Source: Arthrobacter sp. Alg241-R88
GTDB lineage: Bacteria; Actinomycetota; Actinomycetes; Actinomycetales; Micrococcaceae
Direction: 5' to 3'
Assembly: GCF_900537115.1 (NCBI RefSeq)
Contig: NZ_UNRG01000012.1
Location: forward strand, 1 to 41,054
DNA length: 41,054 nucleotides
The notes under the pieces are model-generated. The model was not told the DNA's origin, made no database searches, and saw only the letters and a program-made list of their open reading frames with translations. Of this stretch, positions 32,899 through 41,054 are shown one piece after another. Position 1 is the first letter of the stretch; every line of letters starts with the position of its first letter. The position numbers and the translations under genes are program-made.

Positions 32899-34251
32899 AT
32901 GCGCCCGAAAATGCGTGCTGTGACCCTGGCCGCCGGCGCTTTGTGCGTTGCGCTGAGTGCCTCGGCCTGTGCAGGTGCCGGCGGCGGCAATTCCGCCGGT
33001 GACCCGAACAGCATCAGTGTCCTGATGGTGAACAACCCCCAGATGGAGGACCTGCAGCGGCTTACCGCAGAGAACTTCACCAAGGAAACCGGGATCAGGG
33101 TCAATTACACGATCCTGCCGGAAAACGACGTGCGGGCCAAGATCAGCCAGGAGTTCTCCAGCCAGGCCGGCCAGTACGATGTCGCTTCACTGTCCAACTA
33201 TGAGATCCCGTTCTATTCCGCCAACGGCTGGCTCGCCCCGCTGGACGACGTTGCCAAGGATCCTGAGTTTGACCAGGACGACATCCTGCCGGCCTACACC
33301 GCATCCCTGACCGGTGAGGACGGCAAACTTTACGGCGAACCGTTCTATGGCGAGTCTTCGTTCCTGATGTACCGCAAGGACATCCTGGAGGCCAAGGGCC
33401 TGGCCATGCCGGCGAAGCCCACCTGGGATGAGGTCGCGGACATCGCGGCGAAGGTCGACGGCGCGGAACCGGGCATGAAGGGCATTTGCCTGCGTGGCCA
33501 GCCGGGCTGGGGCCAGGTTTTCGCACCGCTGACCACCGTGGTGAACACCTTTGGAGGGACCTGGTTCGACAAGGACTGGAACGCCCAGGTCAACTCCCCG
33601 GAGTTCACGGAGGCTGTGGAGTTTTACACCAAGCTGGTCCGCGAGCACGGTGAAGCAGGAGCCGCGCAGGCCGGGTTCACCGAGTGCCTGAACAACATGA
33701 GCCAGGGCAACGTGGCCATGTGGTACGACGCTACCTCGGCCGCCGGTGCACTGGAAGCCGAAGACTCCCCGGTCAAGGGCAAGATCGGCTACGCCCAGGC
33801 ACCGGTGAAGGAAACAGCCTCTTCCGGCTGGTTGTGGACCTGGTCCTGGGCCATGCAGGCCGCCTCCAAGAAGCAGGACGCAGCCGAGAAATTCATCGCC
33901 TGGGCCAGCTCCAAGGACTACGAGGAACTCGTCGCCTCCGAGCTCGGCTGGGCCAAGGTCCCGTCCGGGAAACGGATCTCCACCTACGAAAACGCCGAGT
34001 TCCAGAAGGCCGCCCCGTTCTTCGAGGCTGAACGCTTCGCCATCGAGAACGCCGACCCGAAGAACCCCGGCGCCCAGGAACGCCCCGCCGTCGGCATCCA
34101 GTTCGTGGGCATCCCCGAATTTGCCGCCCTCGGCACCAACGTCTCCCAAGGCGTCAGCTCCGCCATCGCCGGCCAGGGCAGCGTGGCCGACGCGCTGGCC
34201 AAAGGCCAGGAAGCCGCCCAAAAGGTCGGCAACAAGTACAAGCAGCCCTAA
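32899..34251 (+). CDS. ABC transporter sugar-alcohol-binding lipoprotein
   Basis: 450 residues. Signal peptide with lipobox SASAC. It is a family 1 extracellular solute-binding protein: ISVLMVNNPQMEDLQ at the N-terminus, the YDVASLSNYEIPFYSANGWL block, and GEPFYGESSFLMYRKD with WGQVFAPLTTVVNTFGGTWF downstream. These closely resemble the SmoE-type sorbitol/mannitol-binding subunits. Strong AAAGGAG site before ATG 32899. It delivers the polyol to the two permeases that follow. Confidence 0.92.
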   Translation: MRPKMRAVTLAAGALCVALSASACAGAGGGNSAGDPNSISVLMVNNPQMEDLQRLTAENFTKETGIRVNYTILPENDVRAKISQEFSSQAGQYDVASLSNYEIPFYSANGWLAPLDDVAKDPEFDQDDILPAYTASLTGEDGKLYGEPFYGESSFLMYRKDILEAKGLAMPAKPTWDEVADIAAKVDGAEPGMKGICLRGQPGWGQVFAPLTTVVNTFGGTWFDKDWNAQVNSPEFTEAVEFYTKLVREHGEAGAAQAGFTECLNNMSQGNVAMWYDATSAAGALEAEDSPVKGKIGYAQAPVKETASSGWLWTWSWAMQAASKKQDAAEKFIAWASSKDYEELVASELGWAKVPSGKRISTYENAEFQKAAPFFEAERFAIENADPKNPGAQERPAVGIQFVGIPEFAALGTNVSQGVSSAIAGQGSVADALAKGQEAAQKVGNKYKQP

Positions 34252-34271
34252 CCGAACCGCAGGAGAACATC

Positions 34272-35240
34272 ATGACTACCGCAACGGCGCGCATCTCCCG
34301 CCCGGGACATAATGCAGCCAAACCTTCACGAGACGCCAAATCGCGCGAACGCGCCCTGGCCTGGGCACGGCGCGCACCACTGCTCCCGGCCCTGGTCTTC
34401 CTCATCCTGGTCACCCAGCTCCCGTTCGTGGTGACGCTGATCATCTCGTTCATGAACTGGAACAGCCTCAGCCCGGACAAGACAGCCTTCGCCGGCCTGG
34501 AAAACTACGCCACCGTCCTCACCGACCCTGACCTGCGCCAGGCGATCTTCACCACCATCCTCCTCACCGTCTCCGTGGTTCTGATCAGCCTGCTCATCGG
34601 CCTGGGACTGGCACTGCTGCTGGACAAGAAGTTCATCGGCCGAGGCCTGGCCCGGACCCTGCTGATCGCCCCGTTCCTGGTGGTGCCCGTGGCAGCGGCC
34701 CTGATCTGGAAGCACGCCCTGCTCAACCCCACCTACGGGCTGATCAACGGTGTCCTCACCTGGGTGTGGTCGCTGTTCGGCAGCGCCGCGGCACCGCAGC
34801 TGGACCTGCTCTCACAGGCACCCATGATGGCTGTGATCCTCTCCCTGGTATGGCAATGGACGCCGTTCATGATGCTCATCCTGCTGGCCGGCCTGCAGTC
34901 CCGCCCCATGGACACCGTGGAAGCCGCCCAGATGGACGGCGCCACCCCCTGGGGGATCTTCCGCCACCTAACGCTGCCGCACCTGCGCCAGTACCTGGAG
35001 CTCGGAGGACTGCTCGGCGCGATTTACATCGTGCAGAACTTCGACGCCGTCTTCACCCTCACCGCAGGCGGACTGGGCACAGCCAACCTGCCCTACGCGA
35101 TCTACCAGACGTTCTACTTCGCCAACGAATACGGACTGGCATCCGCTGCCGGCGTCGTGGTGGTCATCGGCACCATCATCGTGGCGACCTTCGCCCTCCG
35201 CACCGTCTTTTCACTCTTCAAGAAGGAGGCAGCACGATGA
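34272..35240 (+). CDS. ABC transporter permease (SmoF-like)
   Basis: 322 residues, six membrane segments and the inner-membrane-component signature EAAQMDGATPWGIFRHLTLP, the loop that docks on the ATPase. An AGGAG site precedes ATG 34272, 20 bases after the binding-protein gene. The next permease overlaps its stop by ATGA. No ATP-binding subunit is encoded in this window, so an ATPase such as a shared MsiK-type protein must be encoded elsewhere. Confidence 0.93.
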   Translation: MTTATARISRPGHNAAKPSRDAKSRERALAWARRAPLLPALVFLILVTQLPFVVTLIISFMNWNSLSPDKTAFAGLENYATVLTDPDLRQAIFTTILLTVSVVLISLLIGLGLALLLDKKFIGRGLARTLLIAPFLVVPVAAALIWKHALLNPTYGLINGVLTWVWSLFGSAAAPQLDLLSQAPMMAVILSLVWQWTPFMMLILLAGLQSRPMDTVEAAQMDGATPWGIFRHLTLPHLRQYLELGGLLGAIYIVQNFDAVFTLTAGGLGTANLPYAIYQTFYFANEYGLASAAGVVVVIGTIIVATFALRTVFSLFKKEAAR

Positions 35241-36160
35241 GCACCCTCACCCCCGCTGCACCGCAAAGCACACCTCCTGGCCCGACTGCGCTGAACACCG
35301 GCCGCTCTCCACGTCGTCGCGGCAAGGCACGCATGGACCCCACCCGCAACAACACTGCCGCCGGCATCGCGGCCTGGCTGCTGGCCCTGCTCTTCGCAGT
35401 CCCGGTCCTGTGGATGGTCCTCACCTCGTTCCACTCCGAGACCGACGCGGCAACGAACCCGCCGTCCCTGGCCGCGAACCTCACCCTGGACGCGTACCGG
35501 GAGTTCTTCGGCGAAACCTCCGGCGTCAGCCCGTGGCCGTCGCTGATCAACTCGGCCACCGCCTCGATCCTGTCCACGGTCCTGGTGCTGCTCCTGGCCT
35601 TCCCGGCCGCGTACGCCCTGTCCATCCGGCCGGTGAAGAAGTGGACCGACGTGATGTTCTTCTTCCTCTCCACCAAAATGATGCCCGTCGTCGCGGCGAT
35701 CCTGCCGCTCTACCTCTTCGCCCGAACCGTCGGGGCCCTGGACAACATTTGGTTCCTGATCCTGATGTATACCTCCATGAACCTGCCCATCGCGGTCTGG
35801 ATGATGCGCTCCTTCCTCGCCGAAGTACCTGAGGAAATGCTGGAAGCAGCCCAGATCGACGGCGCCAACCTGCTGCTCATCCTCCGCAAAATCATCGCCC
35901 CCGTGGCCATGCCCGGCATCGCCGCCACCGCCCTGATCTGCTTCATCTTCAGCTGGAACGAACTGCTCCTCGCCCGCGTCCTCACCGGCGTGGTCGCCGG
36001 CACCGCCCCGGTGTTCCTCACCGGGTTCGTCTCCGGCCAGGGACTGTTCCTCGCCCAAGTCTGCGCCGCCGCCGTCGTGATCTCCCTCCCGGTGCTCTTC
36101 GCAGGCTTCGCCGCCCAGGACAAACTCGTCCAAGGCCTCTCCCTCGGCGCCGTCAAATAG
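35237..36160 (+). CDS. ABC transporter permease (SmoG-like)
   Basis: 307 residues, start ATG 35237 overlapping the previous stop by four bases. Six membrane segments, with the docking signature EAAQIDGANLLLILRKIIAP. The tail ends AAQDKLVQGLSLGAVK, typical of the MalG-like second permease of sugar importers. Works with the first permease as a heterodimer. Confidence 0.93.
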   Translation: MSTLTPAAPQSTPPGPTALNTGRSPRRRGKARMDPTRNNTAAGIAAWLLALLFAVPVLWMVLTSFHSETDAATNPPSLAANLTLDAYREFFGETSGVSPWPSLINSATASILSTVLVLLLAFPAAYALSIRPVKKWTDVMFFFLSTKMMPVVAAILPLYLFARTVGALDNIWFLILMYTSMNLPIAVWMMRSFLAEVPEEMLEAAQIDGANLLLILRKIIAPVAMPGIAATALICFIFSWNELLLARVLTGVVAGTAPVFLTGFVSGQGLFLAQVCAAAVVISLPVLFAGFAAQDKLVQGLSLGAVK

Positions 36161-36203
36161 CCAGTCGGCTCCCTTCCAAACACTCTTTTCAAGGATTACT
36201 TCG

Positions 36204-37262
36204 ATGACAACGACAACCACGCAGTCAGCCGCTACCGGCTCCGGGCTGCCTGCCACCATGCGCGCCAATATCCTCAAAAGCCAGGGCGACATGGCCATGG
36301 AAACCCTGCCCCTCCCGCAACTCGACGCCGACCAGGTCCTGGTCCAGGTCGCCGCCGTCGGCGTCTGCGGCAGCGACGTCCACTACTACGAGCACGGCCG
36401 GATCGGCCCCTACGTGGTGGACCACCCGCTGATCCTCGGCCACGAACTCTCCGGCCGGATCGCCGCCGTCGGCAGCGCCGTCGACCCCGGCCGGGTCGGC
36501 CAGCGCGTCGCCGTCGAACCCCAGCGCCCCTGCCGTAAATGCAAGCAGTGCAAAGCCGGCCGCTACAACCTCTGCCCGGAAATCGAGTTCTACGCCACCC
36601 CGCCCATCGACGGCGCCTTCGCCGAATACGTCACCATCCAGTCCGACTTCGCCTACGACATCCCGGACAGCGTCAGCGACGAAGCCGCCGCCCTGATCGA
36701 ACCGCTCTCCGTCGGACTCTGGGCCTGCGAACGCGCCGAGATCAAGCCGGGCAGCCGGGTCCTGATCGCAGGTGCAGGGCCCATCGGCATCATCGCCGCC
36801 CAGGCCGCCCGCGCCTTCGGCGCCACCGAAATCTACATCTCCGACATCGCCGAAGACCGCCTCGCCTTCGCCCTCGAACACGGCGCCACCCACGCACTCA
36901 ACGCCAGGACCGACACGGTGGAAGGGCTCGACGTCGATGCGTTCATCGACGCCTCCGGCGCACCACAGGCCGTCCGCTCAGGCATCAAGGCCGTGGCCCC
37001 GGCCGGCCGGGTCATCCTCGTGGGGTTGGGGGCCGACGACGTCGAACTCCCCGTCTCGTTCCTCCAGAACCGGGAAATCTGGCTCTCCGGGGTGTTCCGC
37101 TACACCAACACCTGGCCGCTGGCCATCCAGCTCATAGCGGACGGGAAAGTGGACCTGGACATTCTGGTCACCGGCAAATTCAGCCTGTCCGAGTCCGAGG
37201 AGGCACTGAAGGCCGGCAAGCAGCCAGGCCAGCTCAAAGCCGTCGTTTACCCGGGCCGCTGA
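36204..37262 (+). CDS. Sorbitol/xylitol-type zinc dehydrogenase
   Basis: 352 residues. Catalytic zinc ligands are Cys55 (GVCGSDVHYYEHGRIG) and His80-Glu81 (LILGHE). Structural-zinc cysteines are complete at 110, 113, 116 and 124. The cofactor turn is IAGAGPIGIIAA followed by YISDIAE, indicating NAD. The YYEHGRIGPYVV segment is diagnostic of sorbitol/xylitol dehydrogenases rather than simple alcohol dehydrogenases. It would oxidise sorbitol to fructose or xylitol to xylulose. The second step is the kinase that follows 60 bases downstream. AAGGA precedes ATG 36204. Confidence 0.93.
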   Translation: MTTTTTQSAATGSGLPATMRANILKSQGDMAMETLPLPQLDADQVLVQVAAVGVCGSDVHYYEHGRIGPYVVDHPLILGHELSGRIAAVGSAVDPGRVGQRVAVEPQRPCRKCKQCKAGRYNLCPEIEFYATPPIDGAFAEYVTIQSDFAYDIPDSVSDEAAALIEPLSVGLWACERAEIKPGSRVLIAGAGPIGIIAAQAARAFGATEIYISDIAEDRLAFALEHGATHALNARTDTVEGLDVDAFIDASGAPQAVRSGIKAVAPAGRVILVGLGADDVELPVSFLQNREIWLSGVFRYTNTWPLAIQLIADGKVDLDILVTGKFSLSESEEALKAGKQPGQLKAVVYPGR

Positions 37263-37322
37263 ACCTCACGGCCCAGAAGCAGTACCCCGCCACATCAAGC
37301 ACCGACCTGCGAGGAAGCAGCC

Positions 37323-38327
37323 ATGTCATTACAAGGGACCGGCACGGAAACGAATCTCTCCGACAGCAAAGCCCTGGTCACTGTCATCGGGGAAGCACTC
37401 GTCGACATCATCGAAGACCCCAACCAAGGGAGCACAACACCGGAGAGGCACCCGGGCGGCAGCCCCCTGAATGTGGCCGTCGGCTGCGCCCGGCTGGGCC
37501 TTCACACCAAACTCGTCACCCACTTCGCCGAGGATCCGTACGGCCAGTTGATCGCCAGGCACCTCGAGAACAACGGTGTCGAGACCATCGTCGGGGGATC
37601 CCAACCCACCTCAACAGCTGTGGCGACTTTAGATGACACTGGAGCCGCCCAGTACACCTTCGCCATCAGCTGGGACATCAACGGGGCCTCCATTACGGCC
37701 CTGGCAGCGGCGGAAAGCTCCCTGCACGTCCACACCGGATCCATCGCCACGGGTCTGCCTCCAGGCAGCAAATCGGTGATGGGCCTGCTCGACGCTGCCC
37801 GCCATCACGCCACCATCAGCTTCGACCCCAACTGCAGGCCGGCAATCAGCCCGGACAAAGCAGCCGCCAGGAAACAGGCAGAGGACTTTGTTGCCGCCAG
37901 CGACATCGTCAAGGCCAGCGACGAGGACCTGCTCTGGCTTTACCCCGACAGGACCCTGGAGGAATCAATGAACGCATGGATGGCTCTGGGGCCGGCCCTG
38001 GTGGCATTGACCCGCGGCGCCAACGGACCCGTCCTCCTCAGCCGGTCCGGAAGGGTGGACATCCCCGGCGAAACGGTCACGGTAGCAGACACTGTCGGAG
38101 CAGGAGACTCCTTCATGGCCGCACTGATTTCCGGGCTGGCGCAGCTGGACGCACTCGGCGCAGCAGGCCGGGAGCGACTCCAGCGGATTAGCCAGGACGA
38201 ACTCCATGCCCTGGCCCGCTACGCGAACAAAGCCGCCGGCATCACCTGCTCCCGGGCGGGCGCCAACCCACCGGGACCGGCAGAACTGGGGCTGCTGGCA
38301 ACCCCATCGTCGTTCCTCGACGCGTAG
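37323..38327 (+). CDS. PfkB-family sugar kinase (fructokinase-like)
   Basis: 334 residues. PfkB signatures are GGSPLNVAVGCARLG near residue 42 and DTVGAGDSFMAALISG with the catalytic Asp near the C-terminus. The body matches bacterial fructokinases, and the pathway position (ketose produced by both dehydrogenases) points to fructose to fructose-6-phosphate. Xylulose is a less likely substrate. GAGGAA precedes ATG 37323. The next gene starts 8 bases after its stop. Confidence 0.9.
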   Translation: MSLQGTGTETNLSDSKALVTVIGEALVDIIEDPNQGSTTPERHPGGSPLNVAVGCARLGLHTKLVTHFAEDPYGQLIARHLENNGVETIVGGSQPTSTAVATLDDTGAAQYTFAISWDINGASITALAAAESSLHVHTGSIATGLPPGSKSVMGLLDAARHHATISFDPNCRPAISPDKAAARKQAEDFVAASDIVKASDEDLLWLYPDRTLEESMNAWMALGPALVALTRGANGPVLLSRSGRVDIPGETVTVADTVGAGDSFMAALISGLAQLDALGAAGRERLQRISQDELHALARYANKAAGITCSRAGANPPGPAELGLLATPSSFLDA

Positions 38328-38335
38328 GCGCACCC

Positions 38336-39814
38336 ATGCAACCCCTGAAAAACTACACCCTGCCCGACGTTCCCGGCCCGGTCAGCCGACCAGCATACAA
38401 CAGGTCACAACTGACAGAGGGCATCGTCCACTTCGGAGTCGGCGGTTTCCACCGCGCGCATCAGGCCATGTACCTGGACAAGCTCATGAATGCCGGAAAA
38501 GCTCTTGACTGGGCCATCTGTGGAGTAGGGGTCCTGCCCGGTGATGTTCACATGAAGAAGGTCATGGACGGCCAGGACTGCCTATACACCCTCACCGTGA
38601 AGCACCCCGACGGCATCAGACATGGCAGGATTATTGGCTCCATCATCAACTACCTCTTCGCCCCGGACGACCCGGAAGCAGTCATTGAGAAGATGGCCTC
38701 GCCCGCCATCCGCATCGTTTCGCTGACCGTGACTGAAGGTGGCTACAACTTCCACCACGTAACCGGAAAATTCGACGCGGACAACCCCGACGTGGTCCAT
38801 GACCTTCAACCCGGAGCCGTGCCCCGGACGACCTTCGGTCTCATCACAGCAGCCCTCGCCCGCCGAAGGCAGCGGGGACTTGCCCCCTTCACCGTGATGT
38901 CCTGCGACAACATTCAAGGCAACGGCAACGTTGCCCGCGAGATGTTTACCGCCTTTGCTGCCCTCAAAGACCCGGAACTTGGCGCGTGGGTACGGCAAAA
39001 CGTCCCTTTCCCCAACAGCATGGTCGACCGCATCACCCCCGCCACCACCGACGGGGACCGGCAGGCCGCATCACGCGAATATGGTGTCGAGGACGCCTGG
39101 CCGGTCGTCTGCGAACCGTTTGAACAATGGGTCCTCGAAGACCATTTCAGTCTCGGCCGGCCCCCGTTGGAGGATGCCGGCGTCCAACTGGTGGCCGACG
39201 TAGAACCCTACGAACTCATGAAACTCCGCCTGCTCAACGCCAGCCACCAAGGCATGTGCTACTTCGGCCACCTCGCCGGCTACACCTACGCCCACGAAGC
39301 CGCCCAAGACCCGTTGTTTGCCCGCTTCCTGCTGGACTACATGGACAAGGAAGCAACCCCGACCCTGGAGCCCGTGCCGGGAATAGACCTTGGCAGCTAC
39401 AAGCAAACCCTTATTGACCGTTTCTCCAATGAGCACATTCGGGACACCCTCGCCCGTCTGTGCGCCGAAAGTTCCGACCGCATCCCCAAATGGCTGCTGC
39501 CTGTGATCAACACCAACCTGGAACGGGGCGGGGACATACACCGCTCGGCCGCGATAGTGGCGAGCTGGGCTCGCTACGCCGAAGGGATTGACGAGCAGGG
39601 AAACATCATCGAAGTCGTCGACCGGCTCAAAGCACCGTTGATGGCAGCGGCTGCCCGCCAGCGCAAGGAGCCCTTGGCGTTCATCTCCAACCGCCAAATC
39701 TTTGGAGATCTGATCGACAACGAGCTGTTCGTCCAGGCCTACACCGAAGCGCTGAACAAACTCCACAAGGGCGGGGCACGGGCCACGCTTGAATCTCTTA
39801 CCTCTCAGCCCTAA
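38336..39814 (+). CDS. Mannitol 2-dehydrogenase family protein
   Basis: 492 residues, the normal size of the polyol-specific long-chain dehydrogenases. The Rossmann turn is HFGVGGFHRAHQAMYLDKL. The mid-region has SMVDRITPATT, and the catalytic Lys and His lie in KLRLLNASHQGMCYFGHL. It oxidises D-mannitol to fructose (or arabinitol to xylulose) with NAD, without zinc. It is the last gene of the polyol operon and shares its fructose product with the sorbitol dehydrogenase and kinase. Confidence 0.93.
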   Translation: MQPLKNYTLPDVPGPVSRPAYNRSQLTEGIVHFGVGGFHRAHQAMYLDKLMNAGKALDWAICGVGVLPGDVHMKKVMDGQDCLYTLTVKHPDGIRHGRIIGSIINYLFAPDDPEAVIEKMASPAIRIVSLTVTEGGYNFHHVTGKFDADNPDVVHDLQPGAVPRTTFGLITAALARRRQRGLAPFTVMSCDNIQGNGNVAREMFTAFAALKDPELGAWVRQNVPFPNSMVDRITPATTDGDRQAASREYGVEDAWPVVCEPFEQWVLEDHFSLGRPPLEDAGVQLVADVEPYELMKLRLLNASHQGMCYFGHLAGYTYAHEAAQDPLFARFLLDYMDKEATPTLEPVPGIDLGSYKQTLIDRFSNEHIRDTLARLCAESSDRIPKWLLPVINTNLERGGDIHRSAAIVASWARYAEGIDEQGNIIEVVDRLKAPLMAAAARQRKEPLAFISNRQIFGDLIDNELFVQAYTEALNKLHKGGARATLESLTSQP

Positions 39815-39862
39815 CCGGAAGACACCAAGCGTTCCTGCCGGTCGACGAGGAAGTGGGCAACA

Positions 39863-40117
39863 ATGAGCCACACGAGAAGCAGTCAGTCCCATCTTGAGAC
39901 GCAGTATTCGAGCCAAAATTGGTCGGAACTTTGCGTTGGCGAAGACGTGGAGGTCCAGTATCCGGACGGGCACGTCGAAACAGCAAAAATTGACGCTAAG
40001 TCGCCCGACTCAAGAATTGTTTGGTTACTCTCATATTCCGGGCAGGGCCGCAGAATGTACGGCGACTGGGAAGGCGTTTGCCTTAGTTCGGCGCCGCGAG
40101 AGCATGGTGACGAGTGA
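39863..40117 (+). CDS. Small hypothetical protein, 84 residues
   Basis: ATG 39863 with GAGGAAG upstream. Acidic, soluble, with a strand-rich middle (VEVQYPDGHVETAKIDA, SRIVWLLSYSGQGRRMY). The shape recalls a small beta-barrel domain but no family is recognised. Its stop overlaps the start of the next gene by GTGA, so the two are translationally coupled. Confidence 0.65.
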   Translation: MSHTRSSQSHLETQYSSQNWSELCVGEDVEVQYPDGHVETAKIDAKSPDSRIVWLLSYSGQGRRMYGDWEGVCLSSAPREHGDE

Positions 40118-40677
40118 CAACCGGTATGTGGCTGGAGGGCCGACGGCGGTTGGTGCCAGCTCTCGTCTTCCTCAACGTCTTCCTGATTCCCCTGTGGCTG
40201 GCGTGGCAGGCAGATGCGCGGCCCGGAACTGCGTACTGGGATCTGCTCCGGGGGAACCTGCCAGTCTTCTGCGGATTGTTCCTTTTCGTCCTGGTTCCCT
40301 CACCGATTTTGAAGCCTGGATCTACCCTGCCGAATAACCAATTGCGTTGCTTCCGATATGCCGTCGGGACCGGGATTCTTCCCCTCGCCAGTCTGTTCAG
40401 GGACTGGACAACGGAACTGGTCGAGCGGCGGCGCGGCCTGGAAAGAGCACTGCGCGCGCTTCCAGTCGCCATCCTGATTTCCGGTGGAAGCACTGTTTAC
40501 GCCGCTGCGGTGCTGCCCGGGAGCTATGGATACTTCCTGACGAGCGCTGCTGTGTCCGTTTTCCTATGCCCCGTCCTCATGGAACAGACCCGAGCCCACC
40601 TCAGAAATATCTGTTCATTGGAGGAACAGCTCCAACTCCAGAACCTTTACCTGAGGACCTCCATCACCAAGCTTTAG
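40114..40677 (+). CDS. Hypothetical membrane protein, 187 residues
   Basis: GTG start at 40114 overlapping the previous stop; an ATG at 40126 is the alternative. Hydrophobic segments lie near residues 12-30, 48-63, 112-130 and 132-148. The C-terminal 40 residues are hydrophilic and likely form a coiled coil (LEEQLQLQNLYLRTS). Not recognised. Coupled with the small protein upstream, the pair may act together. Confidence 0.6.
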   Translation: MTTGMWLEGRRRLVPALVFLNVFLIPLWLAWQADARPGTAYWDLLRGNLPVFCGLFLFVLVPSPILKPGSTLPNNQLRCFRYAVGTGILPLASLFRDWTTELVERRRGLERALRALPVAILISGGSTVYAAAVLPGSYGYFLTSAAVSVFLCPVLMEQTRAHLRNICSLEEQLQLQNLYLRTSITKL

Positions 40678-40844
40678 CCCGCGCCGATAATGGATATTCC
40701 GTCAAGTAAACGGCCGGTGTCAGCTGCGGTGTATTTTCGGTCGGGCTACAGATGCTTCGCCGGTCGGGATGGTCTTCAGTTGCGCCCGTTATAGCGGAGT
40801 TCTCGCTTCAGGATGGGCGGGCGCAGCATTGATCCTTTTCTTCT

Positions 40845-41054
40845 TCAGGCGTCGCCGCCGTCGGCGGCTGGAAGCTTTGCCAGAGCTAGTTCGATGTCAT
40901 TCAGGATTACCAAGGGGGCTTTGTTCAGGGGGTCCCGCAGTTCACGCCCTGGGGTCCAGCGTGTGAATCGTCGGAAGTCGCGGGATCGTTTTTCGTCGTG
41001 GGCGGAGATCGTCGTGTGCACTGCCTCGTATGCTTCGGGGTCATCAATGATTTC
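40845..41054 (-). CDS. C-terminal part of an unknown gene (runs off the right edge)
   Basis: An open minus-strand frame of 69 codons to a TGA at 40847-40845, beginning before the window edge. It reads EIIDDPEAYEAVHTTISAHD, then RSRDFRRFTRW and a tail LVILNDIELALAKLPAADGG. Soluble and charged. The family is not recognised from this fragment. The 167 bases between it and the membrane-protein gene hold nothing I can name. Confidence 0.55.
   Translation of the reverse strand, partial: EIIDDPEAYEAVHTTISAHDEKRSRDFRRFTRWTPGRELRDPLNKAPLVILNDIELALAKLPAADGGDA

Noticed and set aside
34766..37636. Long open frames overlapping the permease and sorbitol-dehydrogenase genes on both strands
   Set aside because: Arg/Pro/His- or Gly/Asp-rich translations typical of shadow frames in high-GC coding DNA; the real genes in the region are unambiguous.
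1..41054. CRISPR arrays, rRNA genes, prophage genes, complete insertion sequences
   Set aside because: No regularly spaced direct repeats, no rRNA-like sequence, no phage structural genes, and only incomplete transposase remnants were found.

Overview
The window is high-GC DNA with Actinobacteria-style genes: GTG and TTG starts, purine-rich ribosome binding sites, Tat and lipobox export signals, an XRE/MmyB regulator, and an ABC sugar importer lacking its own ATPase. Gene content and codon use suggest an Arthrobacter-like member of the Micrococcaceae. That assignment is inference; no rRNA, tRNA or marker gene is present. The window looks like accessory, rearranged DNA, with many working catabolic genes among decayed or truncated ones and insertion-sequence scraps.

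Layout. Positions 1-5.4 kb: an IclR-family regulator runs off the left edge, next to a three-gene minus-strand set (aldo/keto reductase, tartrate/D-malate-type dehydrogenase, SDR) and decayed SDR and IclR fragments. Positions 5.5-14.7 kb: a plus-strand catabolic cluster with an MFS importer, zinc alcohol dehydrogenase, aldehyde dehydrogenase, Asp/Glu-racemase-like enzyme, isocitrate lyase/PEP mutase-family protein, a succinate-semialdehyde-type dehydrogenase and a small unknown protein. Four sites (859, 5197, 5472, 10504) share a promoter-plus-operator layout and probably form the regulon of the IclR-type regulator. Positions 14.7-16.2 kb: decayed DNA with a truncated SDR.

Positions 16.2-31.6 kb: an island rich in exported redox-type proteins. 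It has lipoprotein versions of carboxymuconolactone decarboxylase, cupin, lipocalin-like and cyclophilin-like proteins, a PQQ-type sugar dehydrogenase lipoprotein and a Tat-exported hydrolase. Cytoplasmic partners are a zinc alcohol dehydrogenase, a cupin and an atypical SDR beside an XRE/MmyB regulator, plus an MFS exporter. Pseudogenes and IS1182, IS21 and possibly IS5 remnants are scattered through it. A truncated copy of the last gene of this island lies near 19.7 kb.

Positions 31.7-39.8 kb: a clean polyol-utilisation locus. A divergent AraC-family regulator faces an operon for a sugar-alcohol binding protein, two permeases, a sorbitol/xylitol-type dehydrogenase, a PfkB sugar kinase and a mannitol-type dehydrogenase. 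Together these would import hexitols or pentitols, oxidise them to ketoses and phosphorylate them. Positions 39.8-41.05 kb hold two small unknown genes and the 3' end of a minus-strand gene that runs off the right edge.
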